The position numbers were made by a program, and so were the translations under genes. Below are positions 24,919 to 30,497 of a DNA stretch of 30,497 nucleotides, piece by piece. Below the pieces are notes generated by a model that worked only from the letters and a program-made list of their open reading frames with translations, ran no database searches and had not been told where the DNA came from. How positions within the stretch are numbered: the stretch's first letter is position 1; each line of letters starts with the position of its first letter. The DNA is from an uncultured Eubacteriales bacterium (lineage in GTDB: Bacteria; Bacillota; Clostridia; Oscillospirales; CAG-272), in assembly GCA_934446285.1 (NCBI GenBank), contig CAKSEI010000005.1, positions 1 through 30,497 of the forward strand. The letters run 5' to 3'.

Positions 24919-24949
24919 CACCCTGTGAAAAATCCTTTACGAGGTAGAA

Positions 24950-26308
24950 ATGAAGATTGTAATTTCAGGAGACGGTAAGGTCGGATATGCCATGACCGAA
25001 TTCCTGGCAAAAGAGGGACACAACGTAACCGTTATAGACAGGGACAGACGACTTGTCGGAGAGATCGCAAACCGATTTGACGTTCTCGGAACGGTCGGAA
25101 ACGGTGCGAGTATCGAGACTCAGCGTGAGGCGGACGTACCGAGGTGTGACTTCTTTATATCCGTCACGGGAGATGATGAGACGAATATACTCAGCTGCAT
25201 TTTGGCGCGCTCTCTCGGTGCGAAAAATACCGTGGCGCGCGTGCGCGACCCCCAGTATTACGCTCAGGCGGAGTACATGGCGGAAAACCTCGGTATAAAT
25301 ATGATAGTAAACCCCGAGCTTGAGGCGGCGTATGAGATAGAGCGAATTATCCGTTTTCCCGCCGCACTCAAGGTGCAGCATTTCTCTAAGAAGAAAATGG
25401 AGCTTGTCGAGCTGAAGATATCGGCGGGGCAGCCCTTTGTCGGTATGAAGCTGTCGGACTTTAGAGGCAAGGAGGGGTATGGAGTTATCGTATGCGCCGT
25501 GCAGCGCGGAGATGAGGTCATAATCCCCGGAGGCGATTTTGTCATCGAGTCGGGAGACAAGATACATATAACAGCCTCGCATGACGAGCTTCTGAAGCTC
25601 TTCCGCGTTCTCGGACTGACAAATAAAAAGATAAATACCGTAATGATAATCGGCGGCGGAAAGGTATCCTATTACCTCGCGAAACGTCTCGGCAGGCTAG
25701 GTATATCCGTAAAGATCATAGAGGCGGACGAGAGTAAGTGCGATTATCTTGCGTCCGAGCTGCCGAAGGCTCATATTATCTGCGGTGACGGCACGGACAG
25801 CGAGCTGCTCTACGAGGAGAATATAGACAGAATGGATGCGTGCGTGGCTCTTACCGGCAATGACGAGGAGAATATCCTTGTCTCGCTTTTTGCTGCGACC
25901 AGAGACGTAGACAAGACGATAACAAAGGTCAACCGCATGTCGTTTATCGGAATGCTGCCTAAGATAAACTACGACGGGAGCATAGTCTCACCTGTTTATG
26001 CGACAGCCTCCCATATACTTGCCTTTGTACGCGCGACGGAGAATGCACGTGGCTGCGCACTCAATACTCTTTATAAAATAATAGACAATAAAGCCGAAGT
26101 CATGGAGTTCACGGCTAAGGAATCGTTCAGAGGTATAGGAAAGCCCCTAAAGGATTTAAAACTCAAGAATAATCTCATAGTCGCGGGAATACTCCGCGAG
26201 AATGATATGATACTCCCCGACGGTGACACGGATATAGAGGTCGGCGACTGCGTTGTCGTCGTGACCACAAACGAAGCAATGAACGACTTAAATGACATAC
26301 TTGCGTGA
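24950..26308 (+). CDS. trkA: Trk potassium uptake regulatory subunit TrkA
   Basis: 452 residues in two tandem halves, each with a Rossmann (RCK-N) and an RCK-C domain. First half: VISGDGKVGYAM, then DETNILSCILARSLGAKNTV. Second half from about residue 228: MIIGGGKVSYYLAKRLG, where the last Gly of GxGxxG is Ser. It gates TrkH in response to nucleotide binding. The RCK-C domains are candidate c-di-AMP or ligand sites in Firmicutes. GAGG precedes ATG 24950. The gene is 9 nt upstream of trkH. Confidence 0.95.
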   Translation: MKIVISGDGKVGYAMTEFLAKEGHNVTVIDRDRRLVGEIANRFDVLGTVGNGASIETQREADVPRCDFFISVTGDDETNILSCILARSLGAKNTVARVRDPQYYAQAEYMAENLGINMIVNPELEAAYEIERIIRFPAALKVQHFSKKKMELVELKISAGQPFVGMKLSDFRGKEGYGVIVCAVQRGDEVIIPGGDFVIESGDKIHITASHDELLKLFRVLGLTNKKINTVMIIGGGKVSYYLAKRLGRLGISVKIIEADESKCDYLASELPKAHIICGDGTDSELLYEENIDRMDACVALTGNDEENILVSLFAATRDVDKTITKVNRMSFIGMLPKINYDGSIVSPVYATASHILAFVRATENARGCALNTLYKIIDNKAEVMEFTAKESFRGIGKPLKDLKLKNNLIVAGILRENDMILPDGDTDIEVGDCVVVVTTNEAMNDLNDILA

Positions 26309-26317
26309 GGTCTTGCT

Positions 26318-27781
26318 ATGCGCAAAAGTATGATTGTATTTTTTATCGGACATATCCTGCGCATAGAGGGGCTGCTCTTGGCTCTTCCCCTTTTATGCGC
26401 TCTCATATACGGTGAGAATGTAATCCCGTTTGTCGTTCCGATGGTGTTTCTTATCGTTTTCGGAACGGCGATATCCCTGCGCCCGCCGCAGATGAGAGAA
26501 TTCACTCCGCGCGACAGCCTTATAACCGTCGGGCTGTGCTGGATACTCCTGTCGCTTTTCGGAGCTGTGCCCATGTTCTTGTGCGGGTACGGAATATCCT
26601 TTGCAGATTGCTTTTTCGAGACCGTATCGGGTTTTACCACGACAGGTGCGACAATTCTCGGTGTGAGCGTCAGGATATCGGCTCTGCCGAAAGGAATACT
26701 CTTTTGGCGCAGCTTTACGCACTGGATAGGCGGTATGGGCGTGCTCGTATTCATGCTCGCCATCCTGCCCGGCTCCGATATGCGCAGCACGAAGCTTATG
26801 CATCTTATGCGTGCCGAAATCCCGGGTCCGATGGTTGATAAGATAGTATCAAAGATTAAGCACACCGCGCGTATTCTCTACGGGATATATCTCGGACTGA
26901 CGGTAATCGAGATAGTCATGCTGCTTTTCGGCGGTATGCCGCTCTACGATTCACTCCTAAACGCTTTCGGTACTGCGGGAACGGGCGGATTTACCCCGAC
27001 GGACAACAGCATCGCGGCATACGACAGTTCATATCTGCAGTGGGTAGTAGGCGTATTCATGCTGCTTTTCGGTGTGAATTTCAATGTATATTATCTCATT
27101 CTGACCGGTCAGGCGCTGCGCGCTTTCAAGAGTGAGGAACTTAGATGGTATCTCGGTATCGTGGGCGTGAGCACACTCATTATCGGGTGGAATATCTATT
27201 CGATGTATTCATCCGTTTCCGAGGTCGCGCGCCATTCCTTCTTCCAGGTGGCGAGCATTATAACGACATCGGGCTTTGCGACGACAAACTTTGACCTTTG
27301 GCCCAATCTCTCAAAGGCGATAATAGTCCTGCTCATGTTCTGCGGTGCGTGCACCGGCTCTACAGGCGGCGGTATAAAGATAGGTCGTCTTATGATGCTT
27401 GTCAAGAACGGTATAAGGGAGATGCGCTATTCCACCAATCCGCATGAGGTCATTTCCGTAAGATTTGAGGGCAAGCGCGTCAGCCATGAGACTTTGCGCG
27501 GCACGACATCGTTTATGATAATATATACCATAATTTTTATCGTATCGTTTCTGCTTATAACTCTTATAGAAAATGCCGATTTCGTCACGGGCTTTACCGG
27601 GGTTGCGACCTGTATAAACAATGTAGGACCGGGTCTCGGAGATATAATAGGTCCTGCTGGCAGCTTCGGCAGTTTATCGGGGCTGTCGAAGGTGATACTC
27701 AGCTTTGACATGCTCGCGGGCAGACTTGAAATCTACCCGATACTCATGCTCTTTTCACCGAGAGTGTGGAGAATGAGGTAA
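26318..27781 (+). CDS. trkH: Trk potassium uptake channel subunit TrkH
   Basis: 487 residues with about ten membrane segments and four pore-loop repeats: FETVSGFTTTGATI, FGTAGTGGFTPTDNSI, IITTSGFATTNFDLWP and CINNVGPGLGDIIGPAGSF, each with the Gly that forms the K+ filter. It imports K+ under control of TrkA. GAGGT lies 8 nt before the ATG. A dispersed repeat begins just after the stop. Confidence 0.95.
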   Translation: MRKSMIVFFIGHILRIEGLLLALPLLCALIYGENVIPFVVPMVFLIVFGTAISLRPPQMREFTPRDSLITVGLCWILLSLFGAVPMFLCGYGISFADCFFETVSGFTTTGATILGVSVRISALPKGILFWRSFTHWIGGMGVLVFMLAILPGSDMRSTKLMHLMRAEIPGPMVDKIVSKIKHTARILYGIYLGLTVIEIVMLLFGGMPLYDSLLNAFGTAGTGGFTPTDNSIAAYDSSYLQWVVGVFMLLFGVNFNVYYLILTGQALRAFKSEELRWYLGIVGVSTLIIGWNIYSMYSSVSEVARHSFFQVASIITTSGFATTNFDLWPNLSKAIIVLLMFCGACTGSTGGGIKIGRLMMLVKNGIREMRYSTNPHEVISVRFEGKRVSHETLRGTTSFMIIYTIIFIVSFLLITLIENADFVTGFTGVATCINNVGPGLGDIIGPAGSFGSLSGLSKVILSFDMLAGRLEIYPILMLFSPRVWRMR

Positions 27782-27785
27782 TGTC

Positions 27786-27822
27786 ACGGTCGTTTTTCGT
27801 GAAAAGCACGCAATAGCTTTTG
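27786..27822 (+). repeat. Dispersed 38-bp repeat, copy 2, after trkH
   Basis: It matches the unit at 6902-6939 except for two substitutions and one missing base, and like that copy it follows the last stop of a plus-strand operon. The rest of the gene-free stretch to 28104 holds a palindrome-rich segment (for example ATGGC-TGC-GCCAT at 27881-27893, with partly complementary arms on either side), a 33-bp tandem repeat and the terminator. Confidence 0.5.
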
Positions 27823-27976
27823 TATAAAGAATATGTATTTTCATCGGTATAAGGCTTTTCGGCGCAACAATCTCTCCGTCATGGCTGCGCCATCCTACTT
27901 TTATCGGGACGGCGGAGACAACGATAATTTTAGTGCGGCGAGGACGAATTAAAGTTGATCTGACGTTCGGTATCAT

Positions 27977-28042
27977 ATTTAAAATATAAAAAACAAAACA
28001 GGTTTTCCGATTTAAAATATAAAAAACAAAACAGGTTTTCCG
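27977..28042. repeat. Exact 33-bp tandem duplication next to a terminator
   Basis: 27977-28009 and 28010-28042 are identical. The unit carries ACAGGTTTTCC, one arm of the terminator hairpin that follows, so there are two possible arms for one partner (28050-28059). Confidence 0.9.
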
Positions 28043-28070
28043 AACAGTTGAAAACCTGCTTTGTTTTTAA
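28026..28070. terminator. Bidirectional terminator between trkH and the DUF378 operon
   Basis: A 15-bp stem with one mismatch (28026-28040 with 28050-28064) and a 9-nt loop. T-rich tracts lie on each side. It closely resembles the terminator at 16794-16839. Confidence 0.88.
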
Positions 28071-28104
28071 TAGGCACATTTTTCTCGGAAGCTGTGTGCC
28101 GTTT

Positions 28105-28317
28105 TTATGCGTGACGCGTCTGCGCGTCTCTTTCTCTGAAGAGAAGAGATATGCACCAGAGTGCTGACAGACCCACCGCAGTGTAGATAATGCGGCTGAC
28201 GACCGAGCTTTGCCCGCCGAAAAGCCATGCGACTATATCAAACTTGAAAAGTCCTATGCTGCCCCAGTTAATCCCGCCTATGATGGATAATATAAGGCAT
28301 ATCCTGTCCATTAACAT
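28105..28317 (-). CDS. DUF378 small membrane protein (YuzA-like)
   Basis: 70 residues with two membrane segments. The start MLMDRICLILSIIGGINWGS and the following GLFKFDIVAWLFGG are the defining DUF378 pattern. No function is established. AAGGAG lies 8 nt before ATG 28317, but its 3' half is inside a stem-loop (28318-28360). It is last in an apparent three-gene unit with the DUF4097 and HAAS/DUF1700 genes. Confidence 0.9.
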   Translation of the reverse strand: MLMDRICLILSIIGGINWGSIGLFKFDIVAWLFGGQSSVVSRIIYTAVGLSALWCISLLFRERDAQTRHA

Positions 28318-28360
28318 GGAAAATACTCCTTTTCATTTTTATTCTCTAAGAGTATTTCCC
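28318..28360 (-). promoter_or_regulatory. Hairpin covering part of the DUF378 ribosome-binding site
   Basis: In the mRNA, an arm from 28360-28350 pairs with 28328-28318: 10 Watson-Crick pairs and one G-U pair with a 21-nt loop. The second arm contains the GAG of AAGGAG and ends at the start codon. This predicts restrained translation initiation. Confidence 0.5.
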
Positions 28361-28373
28361 GTTAAAGGCTGCC

Positions 28374-29186
28374 TTATTCACTCTTTTCTTCTCCGTGGAG
28401 GTAAATGTTTCCGCTGCCTACAGAGAATGTTAATTTCGACGCCTCGCCGACATTTTTTTCGTATTCCGCGCCCTGCGACTCATCGAGAATGTATATCTGA
28501 CCGTCAGAGCACTTGAGGCTGCAATTCTGCTTTTTTGCATCTGCGTATACATGAAGATTTCCCGTCTGTATTCCGCCCTCAAGCTGCAGGCATGTCGTGC
28601 TTCTCAGGGTGACGTTTCCGTCATTTACGTTTATATCCATGCTGGAGGGCGTGCTCACGTTCTCGGCACTTATCTCTCCCTTGCCGTTTATGCGCAGCCC
28701 GTAGTCGGTGCTTGATTTCATGTCGAAAATCTGCACCGTGCCATTCTCTATCTCAATGTTTATCTGCTTAACCGAGCTCTTTTCGGAGAGATATACGTCT
28801 ATCTTCTTATCCCCGGAGTAGCTTTTGCCCGGAAAGAGAATATTGCGCAGGCCGTTGAAATTCATAACGGTATTGTACGCGGCGGTAAAGTAGTCGGCAT
28901 TCTTTATACTGACCTCGGAGTTCTTTACGTTTATCATATCCGCGTCTATATTGACCGTCTCGATATAGTCGGACTCCGCTCCGCCGTGAACTGTCACATC
29001 CGCCTTATCGCACTTTATGACGAGCGAGGAGAGGGAGCCCGATATATTGGATATCACGGGTGTGTCGGAATGGGTGTTGCTGTTGTCAAAGACGTCGCCG
29101 CTCGCCCGTCCGATAAGGCAGAGCACCGTTCCCGCGCCGATAAGCACGGCGCACAGTATGCATAATACGATATAAGATTTTCTCAT
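28374..29186 (-). CDS. Membrane-anchored DUF4097 beta-helix-like protein
   Basis: 270 residues from ATG 29186, whose ATGA overlaps the upstream stop; GTG 29198 is an unlikely alternative because it falls in the ribosome-binding site. An N-terminal membrane anchor (about 6-26) precedes a long repetitive beta-strand region with Ser/Asn/Asp-rich turns (for example DINVNDGNVTLRSTTCLQL, and SVGSGNIYLHGE at the end), fitting DUF4097 (PF13349). It is probably exposed outside the membrane. Such proteins often accompany HAAS-domain proteins, perhaps in envelope stress signalling; the function is not known. Confidence 0.82.
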   Translation of the reverse strand: MRKSYIVLCILCAVLIGAGTVLCLIGRASGDVFDNSNTHSDTPVISNISGSLSSLVIKCDKADVTVHGGAESDYIETVNIDADMINVKNSEVSIKNADYFTAAYNTVMNFNGLRNILFPGKSYSGDKKIDVYLSEKSSVKQINIEIENGTVQIFDMKSSTDYGLRINGKGEISAENVSTPSSMDINVNDGNVTLRSTTCLQLEGGIQTGNLHVYADAKKQNCSLKCSDGQIYILDESQGAEYEKNVGEASKLTFSVGSGNIYLHGEEKSE

Positions 29187-30232
29187 TTTGACGCACACCT
29201 CTTTTTGAGAGCTCCGACAAGCTCAATGAGCTTTGCGAGAAACAGTCTCAGAAAACGAGTCTGATAAGTGAAGAGCTTAGGTACGGCGCGCATGGACAGC
29301 AGGCTGAAGATAAATACGAGCAGCACCGTGATACCGACGATAACGAGCGCAAGTCCGAGCTCAAAGAGTCCGATCGGGCGCACACCGCGCGTGAGCATCG
29401 ATACGCCGTAAAGCCCGCCGGTAAGGGCGAGGGTAGCTCCCCCTACGGAAGATACGAATATACCCGCAAAAAAGAGTGCATTCATTATCCCGAGCAGCAG
29501 GTAGACAAAGCCGAAGCAAGCCATAATAACCGTGAAGAGAGGCAGAGTCAGGGGCAGCGTAACGATGAGAAGTATATAAAAGAGTGCGGAGTTATTGCCG
29601 CGCAGCGCCGCTAAGGTGTCGTCCTCTTCCTCAGCGTTATCATTTTTGTCCTCCTGAGGAATTTCAGGCAGTTCCTTTACGAGTCGGCGCAGCTCATCTC
29701 GCGACAGCCTCTCGCCATCCCCCGTTCCATCCGAGGGGGCTTGTGGGGCTGGCGGACACTCAGACTCATTACGACTTTTTTTCTTTTTCTTTGTATTTTC
29801 GTTTTCAAAGGAAGAGTATTCGGCAAAGGCGTCGTCGCTTCCGTCGTCCGCTCGCCCGTCCGGGTTTGCCGTATAGTCGGGAACTCCGAATTCGTCGGCA
29901 ACCTGCGAGTAGTCGGTCGCGATATCGGCGATATCTGAGTTATCCGCTTCGTCTCCCTCTACGCGAAAGGCGTTGTAAAGCTCATCCTCATCCGCGCTCT
30001 GCGAAGTATCGTAGGGTATCTCTACATCCTCAGAGCCGCACAGCAGCCTGTATATATTCGCGGCGAGCACCTTTACATCGCCGAATGAGGCAATCTGCTT
30101 TTCCGCCTGCTCCTCCGTGAGAGTCTGAAGATATTCCTTAAACTGCTCTATATGGGTATTTATAAGCTCGGGCGGCACTTTAAGCTTGTTAAGCTCAAGA
30201 GCTAATTCCAAATAAAAATCCTGACGCTTCAT
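29183..30232 (-). CDS. HAAS/DUF1700-type membrane protein
   Basis: 349 residues. The N-terminal region (about 1-80, MKRQDFYLELALELNKLKVP, then IEQFKEYLQTLTEEQAEKQI and SFGDVKVLAANIY) matches the HAAS signalling domain. It is followed by an acidic low-complexity linker (about 80-205) and then about four membrane segments. In relatives this domain is encoded next to a PadR-type regulator and a DUF4097 protein. Here DUF4097 overlaps by the ATGA junction, but no PadR gene is visible; the upstream neighbour is trmB on the other strand. GGGAGA precedes ATG 30232. Confidence 0.82.
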   Translation of the reverse strand: MKRQDFYLELALELNKLKVPPELINTHIEQFKEYLQTLTEEQAEKQIASFGDVKVLAANIYRLLCGSEDVEIPYDTSQSADEDELYNAFRVEGDEADNSDIADIATDYSQVADEFGVPDYTANPDGRADDGSDDAFAEYSSFENENTKKKKKSRNESECPPAPQAPSDGTGDGERLSRDELRRLVKELPEIPQEDKNDNAEEEDDTLAALRGNNSALFYILLIVTLPLTLPLFTVIMACFGFVYLLLGIMNALFFAGIFVSSVGGATLALTGGLYGVSMLTRGVRPIGLFELGLALVIVGITVLLVFIFSLLSMRAVPKLFTYQTRFLRLFLAKLIELVGALKKRCASK

Positions 30233-30249
30233 TTTATTCTCCCGAATTG

Positions 30250-30278
30250 TTGAAAAAATAACGAGATTATGATAATAT
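30250..30278 (+). promoter_or_regulatory. Promoter for trmB
   Basis: TTGAAA at 30250-30255, 17-bp spacer, TAATAT at 30273-30278. Its -10 box overlaps the -10 of the opposing promoter. Confidence 0.65.
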
Positions 30279-30305
30279 AATACAGTGTATCATATATTAT
30301 ATCAA
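30277..30305 (-). promoter_or_regulatory. Promoter for the HAAS-DUF4097-DUF378 operon
   Basis: Minus-strand TTGATA (30305-30300), 17-bp spacer, TATTAT (30282-30277), which overlaps the trmB -10 box by two bases. Confidence 0.65.
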
Positions 30306-30325
30306 ATTACGCGGAGATTTTCAAT

Positions 30326-30497
30326 ATGAGAATGAGAAAAAAGAAAAACGGCAGTGCCCGCATGGAGGCGTGCGGCGAATATGTGCTCCCGATGAATGAG
30401 CTTTCTTCCGCAGCAAAGGACAAGCCGCTCTACGTAGAGATAGGCTGCGGCAAGGGAACATTCCTGTGCGAGTCCGCGCTGAGAGACGGCGGAGCAT
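30326..30497 (+). CDS. trmB: tRNA (guanine-N7-)-methyltransferase, partial at the right edge
   Basis: The first 57 residues from ATG 30326 (GGAG about 10 nt upstream) are visible, and the frame is open at the end of the window. The start MRMRKKKNGSARMEACGEYV is followed by LYVEIGCGKGTFLCESA, where EIGCGKG is the SAM-binding signature of TrmB. The enzyme makes m7G46 in tRNA. Only the N-terminal quarter is seen, so integrity of the rest cannot be judged. Confidence 0.88.
   Translation, partial: MRMRKKKNGSARMEACGEYVLPMNELSSAAKDKPLYVEIGCGKGTFLCESALRDGGA

Noticed and set aside
27755..27976. Minus-strand frame of about 73 codons after trkH
   Set aside because: It overlaps the trkH end and a palindrome-rich repeat segment and has no ribosome-binding site. 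The sequence looks like an intergenic repeat, not a gene.
1..30497. CRISPR array, prophage, insertion sequence or toxin-antitoxin system
   Set aside because: No regularly spaced repeats, no transposase, integrase or phage gene and no recognisable toxin-antitoxin pair are present on either strand.

Overview
The window looks like ordinary chromosome of a Gram-positive, probably spore-forming Clostridia member (Oscillospirales or Christensenellales-like; this placement is inference). Support comes from an L-box lysine riboswitch with an intrinsic terminator, sigma-A promoters with 16-17 bp spacers, strong purine-rich Shine-Dalgarno sites, a SpoVB-type flippase, an SLH-anchored surface protein, Trk and Na+-pumping decarboxylase systems and short tightly packed operons. 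I see no prophage, transposase, CRISPR array, rRNA or tRNA gene.

Layout. 1-1625 (minus): an ABC importer of the TrpX/TrpY type, with a lipoprotein and a permease that runs off the left edge. 2091-6902 (plus): a complete livKHMGF branched-chain amino-acid importer. 6903-7648: a small-repeat-rich junction with one short membrane-protein gene on the minus strand. 7649-9277 (plus): fakA-like fatty-acid kinase. 9404-12141 (minus): pyruvate kinase followed by an orphan Na+-pump decarboxylase beta subunit and a 39-residue gamma-like peptide. 12232-14948 (minus): an SLH surface protein with DUF4874/DUF4832, and rpsT. 15158-16726 (plus): SpoVB-like flippase. 16849-18787 (minus): an NhaC-family transporter behind a lysine riboswitch. 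18910-21266 (plus): a phosphodiester glycosidase and cca. 21457-24804 (plus): a full Na+-translocating oxaloacetate decarboxylase operon in the order gamma, biotin carrier, beta, alpha. 24950-27781 (plus): trkA-trkH. 28105-30232 (minus): an operon encoding HAAS/DUF1700, DUF4097 and DUF378 proteins. 30326-end (plus): the start of trmB.

How the parts fit. Amino-acid uptake (Trp-like importer, liv importer, lysine-controlled NhaC-type carrier) and cation energetics (oxaloacetate decarboxylase, a second beta/gamma pair next to pyruvate kinase, Trk K+ uptake) dominate. This suggests an amino-acid or organic-acid fermenter that uses a Na+ gradient. The least conventional signals are: the lysine riboswitch that reassigns the NhaC homologue as a probable lysine carrier; a DnaJ-like four-cysteine motif in the exported loop of that carrier; a hairpin shared by the liv and oxaloacetate decarboxylase leaders; the pyk-oadB-mini-oadG cluster; a structured leader before fakA; and several unexplained intergenic repeats. 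I do not see a clear undescribed defence or mobile system.
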